DNA of 64,000 nucleotides from Aliagarivorans marinus DSM 23064 (lineage in GTDB: Bacteria; Pseudomonadota; Gammaproteobacteria; Enterobacterales; Celerinatantimonadaceae), in contig NZ_KE386908.1 of NCBI RefSeq assembly GCF_000429485.1, positions 403,980 to 467,979 of the forward strand, given 5' to 3'. The position numbers and the translations under genes were made by a program. Shown piece after piece: positions 25,799 through 34,363 of this stretch (the stretch's first letter is position 1; each line of letters starts with the position of its first letter). Under the pieces are notes generated by a model. It had not been told where the DNA came from and did not search any database. It worked only from the letters and a program-made list of their open reading frames with translations.

Positions 25799-26452
25799 AT
25801 GAGCAAAATAACCCTGATACATGCCGTTGATATTGCCATTGCCCCAGTAAGACGTGCCTTCGCACAACACTGGCCAGAGGCCCAAGTCACCCACCTTTGG
25901 GATGAGGCGTTGGGCCTTGAGCGCGCCAAGAGCCCCCAGTTGACTCCCGCGCTGCGCGATCGGGTCGCTGTGCTCTACCAGTTGGCGCTTAGCGGCGGCG
26001 CCGATGCGGTGATGTATACCTGCTCTGCCTTCGGTGAAGCGATTGAGGGATTGGCCGCTGACGCTAGCCTGCCAGTACTAAAGCCCAACCAAGCAATGTT
26101 CGACGAAGCCATCGCCCTTGGTCAGCCAGTGGCGATGTTGGGCTCGTTCCAACCGGCCATGGAGGGGATGGAGCGCGAGTTTCTGAACGCGGCTGAGGGC
26201 TGTGGAAAGTGCCTGGCACTGCGCAGCGTGTGTGTTCCCGAGGCCCGCACTGCGTTGCAAGCGGGCGATCTCGATGTTCACAACCAATTGATGTTAGACG
26301 CGCTGCAGCAAGTGAAGGAGCCAGTGGTGATGTTGGCGCACTTCTCCTCGGCCCCGGCCAAGGACTTGCTGGAGCTGCGCAGTGACAAAACAGTGTTATC
26401 CAGCCCTGACTGCGCGGTTAGGTATCTGCAACACATTTTACGGTCTGAATAG
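25799..26452 (+). CDS. Asp/Glu-racemase-superfamily protein with one catalytic-type cysteine
   Basis: The 217-residue protein has the superfamily fold cues: MSKITLIHAVDIAIAPVRRAF, the N-terminal cysteine motif MYTCSAFGEAI (about residue 69) and MLGSFQPAMEGM. The second active-site region, usually containing GCT, reads VVMLAHFSSAPAKD and has no cysteine. Two-base racemases need both cysteines, so this is better seen as a decarboxylase-, isomerase- or hydantoinase-like relative. It is the first gene of a TTT-transporter and acid-sugar operon. No clear Shine-Dalgarno precedes the start. Confidence 0.7.
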   Translation: MSKITLIHAVDIAIAPVRRAFAQHWPEAQVTHLWDEALGLERAKSPQLTPALRDRVAVLYQLALSGGADAVMYTCSAFGEAIEGLAADASLPVLKPNQAMFDEAIALGQPVAMLGSFQPAMEGMEREFLNAAEGCGKCLALRSVCVPEARTALQAGDLDVHNQLMLDALQQVKEPVVMLAHFSSAPAKDLLELRSDKTVLSSPDCAVRYLQHILRSE

Positions 26453-26491
26453 GGCGCTAGCTGATTCAGTGATTTAACAAGAGAGGAAACG

Positions 26492-27565
26492 ATGAAACTA
26501 CTCGTGTTACCCGGTGATGGTATAGGACCTGAAATCACCACGGCAGCGGTCAGCGTACTGCGAGCCAGCAATGACAAATTTGGCCTGGGCCTGAGCTTCG
26601 ACTTCGACGATGTGGGCTTTGATAGCCTGAAGAAATACGGCACAACGCTACGCCAAGAAACCTTAGAGAAAGCCAAGGAGTACGACGGCATCGTGTTGGG
26701 CACCCAGTCGCATGCCGACTACCCCAAGCCTGCAGAGGGCGGGCGCAATGTATCGGCCGGGTTTAGGATTGGCTTGGATCTTTATGCCAACGTAAGACCG
26801 GCGCGCTCGCGGCCATTTCTGCCCACCAATATGAGTGAGGGCAAAAGCATCGACCTGGTGATTATGCGCGAGGCGACCGAGGGTTTTTATCCGGACCGCA
26901 ATATGACAGAGGGCTGGGGCGAGGTGAAAACCTCACCGGACATGGCGTTGTCTATCCGTAAGATCACCCGCCACTGCTCCGAGCGTATCGCGCGCCGGGC
27001 CTTTGAGTTGGCTATGCAGCGCAACAAGAAAGTGACTGCAATCCACAAGGCAAACAGCTTCCACATGACTGACGGTCTGTTTCTGGAGGCGGTGAATGAG
27101 GTTGCTAAAGACTTCCCCGAGGTGGAGCTGGACGACCTGCTGGTCGACGCCTCGACCGCCCATTTAGTGCGCACACCAGAGCGCTTCGACGTACTGGTTG
27201 CCACCAACTTCTATGGCGACATTATCAGCGATCTGGCTAGCGAGCTGTCTGGCAGCTTAGGTCTGGCCGGTTCGATGATGGCCAGTGACCATCACTGCTG
27301 CGCCCAAGCACAACATGGCTCGGCGCCGGATATTGCTGGCAAAGACATCGCCAACCCTACTTCAATGATCCTCTCCGTAGCCATGTTGCTCGAATGGATG
27401 GGGCAAAAACACCAGCGCAACGATCTGACTGAGGCGGCCAAGGCCATCAGCCAAGCGGTGGATGCTGCGCTGGAAAACCCTGATACACGCACTGCAGACC
27501 TGGGAGGCTCCATGGGCTGCCAGGCCTTTACCGAAGCCGTACTCGGCCAGCTTACTAAAGGCTAG
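26492..27565 (+). CDS. Isopropylmalate/tartrate-dehydrogenase-family oxidoreductase
   Basis: The 357-residue protein has the family hallmarks: PGDGIGPEIT at the N-terminus, LYANVRPARSRPF, VIMREATEGFY, HKANSFHMTDGLF, NFYGDIISDLASELSGSLGLAGS (NAD and metal site aspartates) and HGSAPDIAGKDIANP (adenine loop). These enzymes oxidise 2-hydroxy acids bearing a second carboxylate, often with decarboxylation; relatives act on isopropylmalate, tartrate and D-malate. It is not in a leucine operon. The racemase-like gene, TTT transporter and OtnK/OtnC genes around it point to a C4-type acid as substrate. ATG 26492 lies behind GAGAGGAA. Confidence 0.85.
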   Translation: MKLLVLPGDGIGPEITTAAVSVLRASNDKFGLGLSFDFDDVGFDSLKKYGTTLRQETLEKAKEYDGIVLGTQSHADYPKPAEGGRNVSAGFRIGLDLYANVRPARSRPFLPTNMSEGKSIDLVIMREATEGFYPDRNMTEGWGEVKTSPDMALSIRKITRHCSERIARRAFELAMQRNKKVTAIHKANSFHMTDGLFLEAVNEVAKDFPEVELDDLLVDASTAHLVRTPERFDVLVATNFYGDIISDLASELSGSLGLAGSMMASDHHCCAQAQHGSAPDIAGKDIANPTSMILSVAMLLEWMGQKHQRNDLTEAAKAISQAVDAALENPDTRTADLGGSMGCQAFTEAVLGQLTKG

Positions 27566-27640
27566 CCGCCCCGCTGGGAAGAGCTGTACAGCACACATAA
27601 ATGAACAACAGTACCCATACTGAAAGAAAAGGAACATCTC

Positions 27641-28606
27641 ATGTCACTACTTAAAAAGTTCATCGCTCTGCCCGTTCTCGCTGCCACTTTGGCAACGTCA
27701 ATGAGCGTGGCCAGCGAGTTGGACTACCCAACCAAACGCTTGAACTACACCATCGCCTTTGGACCGGGCGGCGGGAATGACCTGATGTCGCGCACCGTGG
27801 TCGATATCCTGAAAAAGTACAAGTTCTACGACAAGACCATCCGGGTGGATAACTTGGCCGGTGGCAGCGGCGCAGTGGGCTTTAACTACGTAGCCCAGCA
27901 GCAAGGCAACCCTTATCACTTAACCTCGACCAGCGGTAACTTCTTGGGCACGCCGTTGGTATCGAACACCGGTTGGACCTACCAAGACTTCACGCCCATT
28001 GGCCTGTTAGCCCAAGACGCCATGTTTATTGTGGTGCGCGCCGACTCAGACTTTCAATCGGCATCCGACTTTGTGGAATACGCCAAGCATAATCGCGTCA
28101 CCATCGGTGGCACTGGAGCGGCCGGGCCAGAGCGGGTAGTGGCCAGCTTATTTGCTGAAGCTGCGGGCTTTGATTACGACTACGTCCCTTCGCAAGACGG
28201 TGGCGGTATGGTGACCTCACTCACCTCGAAGAGTGTGGATGCGATTGTTGCCAACCCCTCAGAGGTGTCAGGGCAGATCACGGCAGGCAACTTCCGTCCA
28301 CTGGCGTACTCCGAGTCGCAGCGCAGCACGGTCTATCAAGACGTGCCTACCTTTAAAGAGCAGGGCTACGATTTTGCCTTCTCGCTGCCGCGGGGAGTGG
28401 TAATGCCAAGTGAGGTCGACCCGGCGGTACAGCAATGGTGGGTTGAAACCCTACAGAAAGTGGTCGACACCCCTGAGTGGCAGGACTATCTGACCACCAA
28501 CAGCTTGTCTGGTAACACCGTGTGGGGGGAAGACTTTGCCAAGAATCTGGCTGCCACCAATGCCGATTTCAAGCGTGTGTTAACCCAGATTGGTGCAATT
28601 AAGTAG
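27641..28606 (+). CDS. TctC-type periplasmic binding protein of a tripartite tricarboxylate transporter
   Basis: The 321-residue protein has a signal peptide (about 1-25, cut near SVASE) and the TctC pattern: ITFG-like FGPGGGNDLMSRTV, RVDNLAGGSGAVGFNYVA, GLLAQDAMFIVVRADS, IGGTGAAGPERV and YVPSQDGGGMVTSL. TctC proteins trap carboxylates such as citrate, tartrate or aromatic acids for the TctAB membrane pair. The tctB and tctA genes follow directly, and the operon's enzymes suggest a hydroxy acid ligand. Confidence 0.9.
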   Translation: MSLLKKFIALPVLAATLATSMSVASELDYPTKRLNYTIAFGPGGGNDLMSRTVVDILKKYKFYDKTIRVDNLAGGSGAVGFNYVAQQQGNPYHLTSTSGNFLGTPLVSNTGWTYQDFTPIGLLAQDAMFIVVRADSDFQSASDFVEYAKHNRVTIGGTGAAGPERVVASLFAEAAGFDYDYVPSQDGGGMVTSLTSKSVDAIVANPSEVSGQITAGNFRPLAYSESQRSTVYQDVPTFKEQGYDFAFSLPRGVVMPSEVDPAVQQWWVETLQKVVDTPEWQDYLTTNSLSGNTVWGEDFAKNLAATNADFKRVLTQIGAIK

Positions 28607-28614
28607 AGAAGGAG

Positions 28615-28639
28615 GCTGTGCGGCGTTAAGCCGCACAGC
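28615..28639 (+). promoter_or_regulatory. Perfect hairpin between tctC and tctB
   Basis: GCTGTGCGGC pairs with GCCGCACAGC around GTTAA, without a T run. Hairpins at this place often stabilise the upstream mRNA so that the binding protein is made in excess of the permease. Confidence 0.65.
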
Positions 28640-28651
28640 GCAGGAGTCGCT

Positions 28652-29140
28652 ATGCGTTTTTGGTTTTCTGTAAGTAGCTTGGTCTTTGCCTTGGGGTTTA
28701 CGCTCTACGGCTGGCAAACCCTGGAGCTGCATGATTTTAATGGTCGACCTGGCCCCGGTTACTTCCCGTTAATCATTGGATTGGGTTTGACCGTTTGTAC
28801 CGCAATCAACGTCTTTAAAGACCTACGTACACTGCGCAGCAGCAGTGGTCAGTTGGCTACATCTGGCGTTGACGGTGGGGCAGATGCAGCGTCGCCACGC
28901 TTCCAAAAGGACACCCTGGCGGTTGCCGTGTGCATCACGCTGTTGATTGTTGCGCTCAACAGCTTGGGAGCCATTATCTCGATGATGGTGTTTTGCTTGG
29001 CCTTCCTTAGCTACTTTAACCGCGGCAAAACGCTGCAGAATATCAGCTACTCAATCATCTTCCCGATGTGCGTTTATCTGCTGTTTGACGTGTGGCTTCA
29101 GGCGGGATTGCCTGATGGCTTACTGCGCCATTTCTACTAA
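28652..29140 (+). CDS. TctB-type small membrane subunit
   Basis: The 162-residue protein has four membrane segments, a short first helix with a Gly-rich loop (FNGRPGPGYFPLIIGLGL, usual TctB text) and a hydrophilic insert near residues 55-80. TctB is the small membrane part of tripartite tricarboxylate transporters. It is preceded by the hairpin at 28615-28639 and followed by tctA after 31 bases. Confidence 0.85.
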   Translation: MRFWFSVSSLVFALGFTLYGWQTLELHDFNGRPGPGYFPLIIGLGLTVCTAINVFKDLRTLRSSSGQLATSGVDGGADAASPRFQKDTLAVAVCITLLIVALNSLGAIISMMVFCLAFLSYFNRGKTLQNISYSIIFPMCVYLLFDVWLQAGLPDGLLRHFY

Positions 29141-29171
29141 GTGCTGTTGAGTACGCGCGAGGGATTGTCTT

Positions 29172-30719
29172 ATGGTTTTTGCAGAAATATTTGAACATCT
29201 GGCCTTTGGTTTATCGGTGGCACTCACCCCGACCAATGTGCTGTTTCTACTTATTGGTGCCTTGGTGGGCATGGTGGTGGGGCTGTTTCCTGGATTTGGG
29301 CCCGCCGCGGGTATCGCGATTCTGATCCCGATGACCTTCGGGTTAGATCCCACCACGGCGATCATTATGCTGTCGGGCATCTACTATGGCTCGATGTATG
29401 GAGGCACCATTACCTCCATCTTGATTAACACTCCCGGAGAGTCGGCCACGGTCGCATCCACCCTCGATGGCTACCCGATGGCCCAGCAGGGGCGAGCAGG
29501 CCCTGCGTTGGTGATGCAAGCGATCGCCTCGTTTGTGGGCGGCACTTTGGGGGTAATCCTTATCTGTGGCTTTGCACCGCTGCTGGCGAATTTCGCCTCC
29601 TCGTTTGGCCCATCTGAGTACTTTCTGATCATTATGCTGGGGCTGTTGCTGCTGACCACCATGATGGGGGAGAACCGCCTGAACGGGATTATCTCGGCAC
29701 TGTTTGGCTTTGCTATCGCCATGGTGGGGGTAGATTCGGTAAGCGGCGCGCAGCGTTACACCTTTGGCTCGCCGGAGTTGATTGGCGGCATCTACTTCGT
29801 ACCGGTGGCCATCGGTCTGTTCGGTATTGGTGAGCTGCTGTATTGCATCTATACCGGCCAGCATAAACGCGAGAATGAACGGGTACAGTTCAGCTTTCGT
29901 TCCCGCGATTTTTGGCCAACCACCAAGGACTATATCAGCTCGCGCTTTACCTTTGTGCGTGGCTCAATTATCGGCTTTGTCGCTGGGGTCCTGCCAGGCT
30001 CCGGCGCCACCATTGGCTCTATCCTCGCTTATTCGGTGGAAAAGAAGGTTGCCGACGACCCAGAGCGCTTTGGTAAGGGCGAGATGCGTGGGCTGGTCGC
30101 CCCGGAGACGGCCAACAATGCCGCCTCTGCCGGTGCTATGGTGCCGCTGATTTCTCTGGGTATTCCCGGCTCTGGTGCGACCGCGGTATTGCTGGGCGCG
30201 CTAATGATGTGGGGCTTACAGCCCGGGCCGATGCTGATCGATTCCAACCCCGACCTAGTGTGGGGGCTGGTGGCCAGTATGTACATGGGCAACATGATCT
30301 TGGTGGCCTTGAGCATCCTGGCGATCCCACTGTTTGTGAAGTTTCTGGATATCCCCTATCGCTTGGTGGTGCCGGTGATTGTGATCCTGTGTGTGATTGG
30401 TGCTTACGCGCTCAACAACAGCATTATCGAAACCTCGATGCTGCTGATCATGGGCGTGGTGGGCTTTGGTATGAAGCTCTATGGCTACTCGCCCGCTGCA
30501 ACCGTGTTGGCGCTGGTGTTAGGCGGTATGGCCGAGAGCACCTTCCTGCAATCGTTGATTATCAGTCAGGGCAGTCTCGCCATCTTTGTGGAGCGGCCCA
30601 TCTCCTTGGTGCTGACTCTGGTGATGCTATCCACTCTCGGCCTGTCTTTAGCCTTGCGCATCTACAAAAAGGCCCGTCGCAACAAGCAACCGGAGGTGAA
30701 CTGTGAACATGCCAAGTAA
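29172..30719 (+). CDS. TctA-type large permease subunit
   Basis: The 515-residue protein is a ten-to-twelve-span permease with TctA signatures: GLFPGFGPAAGIAILIP, SGIYYGSMYGGTITSILIN and a second inverted copy FVAGVLPGSGATIGSILAY, then GIPGSGATAVLLGALM. It moves substrate with a sodium or proton gradient, using TctC for capture. Length and order tctC-tctB-tctA are typical. Confidence 0.93.
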   Translation: MVFAEIFEHLAFGLSVALTPTNVLFLLIGALVGMVVGLFPGFGPAAGIAILIPMTFGLDPTTAIIMLSGIYYGSMYGGTITSILINTPGESATVASTLDGYPMAQQGRAGPALVMQAIASFVGGTLGVILICGFAPLLANFASSFGPSEYFLIIMLGLLLLTTMMGENRLNGIISALFGFAIAMVGVDSVSGAQRYTFGSPELIGGIYFVPVAIGLFGIGELLYCIYTGQHKRENERVQFSFRSRDFWPTTKDYISSRFTFVRGSIIGFVAGVLPGSGATIGSILAYSVEKKVADDPERFGKGEMRGLVAPETANNAASAGAMVPLISLGIPGSGATAVLLGALMMWGLQPGPMLIDSNPDLVWGLVASMYMGNMILVALSILAIPLFVKFLDIPYRLVVPVIVILCVIGAYALNNSIIETSMLLIMGVVGFGMKLYGYSPAATVLALVLGGMAESTFLQSLIISQGSLAIFVERPISLVLTLVMLSTLGLSLALRIYKKARRNKQPEVNCEHAK

Positions 30720-30758
30720 GCCCGTTGCTGCAGCCACTATACGTGCAGGAGGGCGACT

Positions 30759-32018
30759 ATGAAGATAGGTGTGATTGCTGATGATTTTACCGGCGCTACC
30801 GATGCCGCCAGTTTTATCGTCAAAAACGGCTTGAGCGCAGTGCAGTTCTCCGGCGTACAGCCAGACAGTGGCTATGTGGAAGCCGATGCCTTGGTGGTCA
30901 GTTTAAAGACTCGCTCGTGCGCGCCAGAGCAGGCGGTAGCCCAGTCACTGGCGGCCTGCGATTGGCTGCTCAGTCAGGGTTGTACCCTGATCTACTTTAA
31001 ATACTGCTCCACCTTCGATAGCACCGCCGCTGGTAATATTGGCCCGGTTAGCGAGGCCTTGATGGAGCGGCTGGTGGTGGACTGCTGCCTTATCTGCCCG
31101 GCGCTGCCGGTGAATGGCCGCACGGTCTATCAGGGGCACCTGTTTGTGTTCGATGCGCTACTCTCGGAGTCGGGTATGCGCAACCATCCGATTACCCCAA
31201 TGACCGATGCCAACCTGCTGCGCCTTATTGAGCAGCAATCCTCTGGTCAGGCGCAGTTACTCGACTGGCCCACCGTGCAAGCGGGCCGTGAAGCGATAGC
31301 TGAGCGGCTTGAGGCCTGCCGCGCCGCTGGCAGTACCTTTGTGGTGTGCGACAGTCTGACTGAGCAGGACCTACTGGCGATCGCCGAGCAGGCTAAACGG
31401 CTGCGCTTAGTCACGGGCGGCTCGGGTTTGGTAGGGGCGATTGCGGCCTCGGTGGAACGACAGCAGCCCAGTTTAAAGCGCACAGACGGAGGTGGTGTAC
31501 AGTCTCAGTTACCCCGCCGTGGCGTGATCCTATCCGGTTCCTGCTCGGTGATGACCAACCAACAGGTGGCTGCCTACAAGCCCCTGGCGGCGCACCATAA
31601 AGTGGACATTGGTCGCACCCTCAGCGACCCCGACTATCTTGAGGAACTCACTGGCTGGGTGCTGGGGCACGCTGATGCGCGCTGTTTCCCCATGGTGTAT
31701 GCAACGGTGGCTGCCGACGAGCTGAGCGAGATCCAACAGCGCTATGGTGAGCAGGCGTCGGCAGCGGTTGAGCAGCTGTTCCATGATTTGGTCAAACAGC
31801 TCCACGAGTTTGGCTTCAACACTTTTATCAGCGCAGGGGGAGAAACCTCGGGCACGATTACTCAAGCGCTGGACGTCGAACGCTTCTCGGTGGGGCAGGA
31901 GATCGCCCCCGGGGTGCCTTGGATGTACAGCCTCGATGGAAAGCTGCAGTTGGCCCTAAAGTCGGGCAACTTTGGCAGTGAACAGTTCTTTCAATATGCA
32001 CAGGAGCAACTAGGGTGA
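30759..32018 (+). CDS. otnK: DUF1537-family four-carbon acid sugar kinase (OtnK-like)
   Basis: The 419-residue kinase opens with IADDFTGATDAASFIVKNG, the DUF1537 signature. It contains SLKTRSCAPEQAV and KYCSTFDSTAAGNIGPV in the substrate domain, and GSCSVMTNQQV and SAGGETSGTITQAL in the nucleotide domain. Characterised relatives (OtnK) phosphorylate 3-oxo-tetronate at O4 in erythronate and threonate pathways. The next gene encodes the matching OtnC-like decarboxylase, which supports this. The exact substrate isomer is not shown by sequence. Confidence 0.85.
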   Translation: MKIGVIADDFTGATDAASFIVKNGLSAVQFSGVQPDSGYVEADALVVSLKTRSCAPEQAVAQSLAACDWLLSQGCTLIYFKYCSTFDSTAAGNIGPVSEALMERLVVDCCLICPALPVNGRTVYQGHLFVFDALLSESGMRNHPITPMTDANLLRLIEQQSSGQAQLLDWPTVQAGREAIAERLEACRAAGSTFVVCDSLTEQDLLAIAEQAKRLRLVTGGSGLVGAIAASVERQQPSLKRTDGGGVQSQLPRRGVILSGSCSVMTNQQVAAYKPLAAHHKVDIGRTLSDPDYLEELTGWVLGHADARCFPMVYATVAADELSEIQQRYGEQASAAVEQLFHDLVKQLHEFGFNTFISAGGETSGTITQALDVERFSVGQEIAPGVPWMYSLDGKLQLALKSGNFGSEQFFQYAQEQLG

Positions 32019-32647
32019 CGGAACAAGCACAACGTGAACAGCTGGTGGCACTGGCTAAATCGATGTTTGAGCGTGGTTATGCCACCGGCGGTGCGGGTAA
32101 TCTTTCAGTCCGACTTGGTGACGAGCATTTGCTGGCCACACCAACCGGCGCATCGTTTGGGCGGCTCGACCCGGCGCGTTTGTCGCTGTTGGATATGAAT
32201 GGCCAGCACCTAAGTGGCGACAAGCCCTCCAAAGAGGTGTCGTTTCATCTGGCTATCTACCAGCAGCGGCCCTCGGCCAAAGCCATCGTGCACCTGCACT
32301 CCACCTATCTCACCGCCTTGTCTTGCTTGAGCGAGTTGGATCGGGCCAATGCGATTAAGGCCTTTACTCCCTACTATGTGATGCGGGTGGGGAGCTTGCC
32401 GGTGGTGGAGTACTTTAATCCGGGCGATCCGCGCATCGGTAGTGAGCTGGCCAAGCTGGCACCAGACTATCGCGCCTACCTGCTGGCCAACCACGGCCCC
32501 GTTGTCACCGGTAGCGACTTACTTGATGCCGTCGACAACGCCGAAGAGTTGGAGGAGACCGCCAAGCTGTACTTATTGCTGCGCGGTAATCAGGTGGCCT
32601 ATCTATCGGATGAGAATGTGGCGATCTTGGCCAGCAAAGGGGTGTAG
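32015..32647 (+). CDS. otnC: OtnC-like class II aldolase-family 3-oxo-tetronate-4-phosphate decarboxylase
   Basis: The start is GTG 32015, overlapping the kinase stop (GTGA), with AGGAG at 32002-32006. The 210-residue protein has AraD/FucA-fold features: ATGGAGNLSVRL, TPTGASFGRLDP, KEVSFHLAIY (acid Glu), VHLHSTY (zinc His pair) and LLANHGPVV (third His). In the OtnK route this enzyme decarboxylates 3-oxo-tetronate 4-phosphate to dihydroxyacetone phosphate. It is the last gene before a terminator. Confidence 0.85.
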   Translation: MTEQAQREQLVALAKSMFERGYATGGAGNLSVRLGDEHLLATPTGASFGRLDPARLSLLDMNGQHLSGDKPSKEVSFHLAIYQQRPSAKAIVHLHSTYLTALSCLSELDRANAIKAFTPYYVMRVGSLPVVEYFNPGDPRIGSELAKLAPDYRAYLLANHGPVVTGSDLLDAVDNAEELEETAKLYLLLRGNQVAYLSDENVAILASKGV

Positions 32648-32671
32648 TAGCTAAGCCCTGATGGTAACAAC

Positions 32672-32700
32672 AACCCGGCTAACCAACCGGGTTTTCTTTA
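32672..32700. terminator. Terminator after the acid-sugar operon
   Basis: AACCCGG (32672-32678) pairs with CCGGGTT (32687-32693), followed by TTCTTT. Convergent zntB ends 12 bases away. Confidence 0.75.
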
Positions 32701-32703
32701 GTG

Positions 32704-33636
32704 CTAGATAAACTGCAGCTTCTTCAACACCCATACCTCTATGGCGACCGCTACCGTTAACCCGCCACAGAATGCCGCGAACGCCCAAGGGGTGTCGGTG
32801 CCGGGAATGCCTGCGATGTTTACGCCGAGTAGTCCGGTTAAAAAGCCTGCGGGGACAAATACACCGGCGACAATCGAGAGCAGGTAGGTGTTGCGGTTCA
32901 TTTTTTCTGCCTGAGCTTGCTGCTGCTCTAGCAAGGTGCTGTGTAGCTGTTCGAGGATAAACTCAACGGTTTCGAAGATCCTCTTGGCGTTATCTGACGC
33001 ATTCTTCAGGCGTAGTTGGTGCTCACTGAATAGACTGAGTTGGCTGCGCTCCAGACTGTCGAGTACCGCGCTTTGTGGCTTAAGGTAGCGCTTTAGTTTG
33101 AGTAGGCGGCGCTGTTGTTCGGCGGCGAGCTGGGGTAGCTCTGGGGCGTCTTCTTCGATTAATAACTCAACCGGGCTTAGGTAGTTGTCGATGTGCGCGT
33201 TCAGGCCATTAACGATGGCGATGACCACATCGCCGAGAGACTCGGGACCGCTACCCGCGTCAAGTTGATCCAAGATCAGTCGAACGCTTTGCGAGGGAAG
33301 CTTACGCACACTTAACAGTGCACCGCGATGCCACAGAATGCGTACGCTCAGCATATCATCGGGCTGGGCACCTTGGTTGAGGTTCACCCCTCTCACGTTT
33401 AATAGCAGGGTGTCGGCACTGAGCACCTCACAGCGGGGGCGAGTGTCTTCGGCGAGCAGAAAGTCGATGATTGCTAGGGGTAAGCCTTGGCGCTCCAGCC
33501 ATGGGCGCACAGCCTCGCCGCCACGCTGCAGGTGAAGCCATTCTCCGGGGGCGATCTGATGATTGCTTGCGGGAGCTATTGGCGTGCGCTGGCCTGCTTG
33601 ATCGAAGTGCCACGCCGAGACGATAAACTCATCCAT
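32704..33636 (-). CDS. zntB: CorA-family zinc/magnesium transporter ZntB
   Basis: The 310-residue protein has a long cytosolic funnel domain and two C-terminal membrane helices, the first ending in GVNIAGIPGT. This is a GxN-type motif (GVN), the ZntB variant of CorA's GMN. ZntB moves zinc across the inner membrane; the related CorA group moves magnesium. The length matches the family. It is a single gene, convergent with the acid-sugar operon. Confidence 0.85.
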   Translation of the reverse strand: MDEFIVSAWHFDQAGQRTPIAPASNHQIAPGEWLHLQRGGEAVRPWLERQGLPLAIIDFLLAEDTRPRCEVLSADTLLLNVRGVNLNQGAQPDDMLSVRILWHRGALLSVRKLPSQSVRLILDQLDAGSGPESLGDVVIAIVNGLNAHIDNYLSPVELLIEEDAPELPQLAAEQQRRLLKLKRYLKPQSAVLDSLERSQLSLFSEHQLRLKNASDNAKRIFETVEFILEQLHSTLLEQQQAQAEKMNRNTYLLSIVAGVFVPAGFLTGLLGVNIAGIPGTDTPWAFAAFCGGLTVAVAIEVWVLKKLQFI

Positions 33637-33650
33637 TGATCACATCCTTT

Positions 33651-33674
33651 TGTACCCGAGCAACTTCAAGGTGC
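33651..33674. repeat. Solo copy of an inverted-repeat end
   Basis: Twenty of 24 bases here match the left end of the element at 51426-51688 (TACCCGA, CAAC and TCAAG blocks conserved). No partner end is visible nearby. Confidence 0.45.
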
Positions 33675-33727
33675 GGGTGTAAGCCTGTGCCACTAGCTTG
33701 GATGAAATCGCGGGGCTTGTCACGAAC

Positions 33728-33751
33728 ACAGCCCGGCGAGGCCGGGCTGTG
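33728..33751. terminator. GC-rich hairpin between yceI and zntB
   Basis: ACAGCCCGGC / GCCGGGCTGT with loop GAG lies after the minus-strand yceI gene; no T run follows on either strand. Confidence 0.5.
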
Positions 33752-33793
33752 CTGTGCAGGGGGGGAATGGAATGAAGGCACAGGGCATGTGGC

Positions 33794-34363
33794 CTATTGG
33801 CGGATGCCCTCAACATGCAGCTCCATATCCACATAGCTGGAGCTGCCCATCACTGGGATGCCAAAGTCGGCCAGCTCTAAGCGAGTGGTGCCGATAAAGC
33901 CGGCGCGGTAGCCACCCCATGGGTCTTGGCCTTCACCGATAAAGTCGGCGTTGATGGTAATCGGCTGGGTGGTGCCGTGCAGGTTTAGCTCACCTTCGAT
34001 GGCCAACTTACCGTCGCCCAAGTCGGTTACCTTGGTGCTGGTGAACTCGGCCTTGGGAAACTTGCTGGCATCGATAAAGTCACCACTGCGGATATGCTTG
34101 TCGCGCTCGGCGTGGTTGCTGTCGAGGCTGCTGGTATCGACCACAACATGAACCTTCGCGGCGTTAACATCGCTGGCGTCGTAGGAGAAGTCGCCACTGA
34201 ACTGGTTAAAACGGCCCTTGATAAAGCTGTAGCCAAGGTGGCTGATCTTAAAGTTGATGGAGGCGTGAGCCCCTTTAGTGTCGATAACATAGTCGGCAGC
34301 ATTGGCTGCCAGTGGCATGCTCAACATCGCTGCCAGTCCGGTCGCTAATAAACGCTTGTTCAT
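33794..34363 (-). CDS. yceI: YceI-family periplasmic lipid-binding protein
   Basis: The 189-residue protein has a signal peptide (MNKRLLATGLAAMLSMPLAANA, then ADYVIDTKGAH) and the YceI lipocalin-like barrel, with KISHLGYSFIKGRFNQFSGDFSYD and GELNLHGTTQPI. YceI proteins bind isoprenoid-type lipids such as polyprenyl chains. It overlaps the upstream cytochrome b561 gene by four bases (ATGA). This cytochrome b561-YceI pair is common and hints at an electron-transfer or quinone-linked role. Confidence 0.9.
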   Translation of the reverse strand: MNKRLLATGLAAMLSMPLAANAADYVIDTKGAHASINFKISHLGYSFIKGRFNQFSGDFSYDASDVNAAKVHVVVDTSSLDSNHAERDKHIRSGDFIDASKFPKAEFTSTKVTDLGDGKLAIEGELNLHGTTQPITINADFIGEGQDPWGGYRAGFIGTTRLELADFGIPVMGSSSYVDMELHVEGIRQ

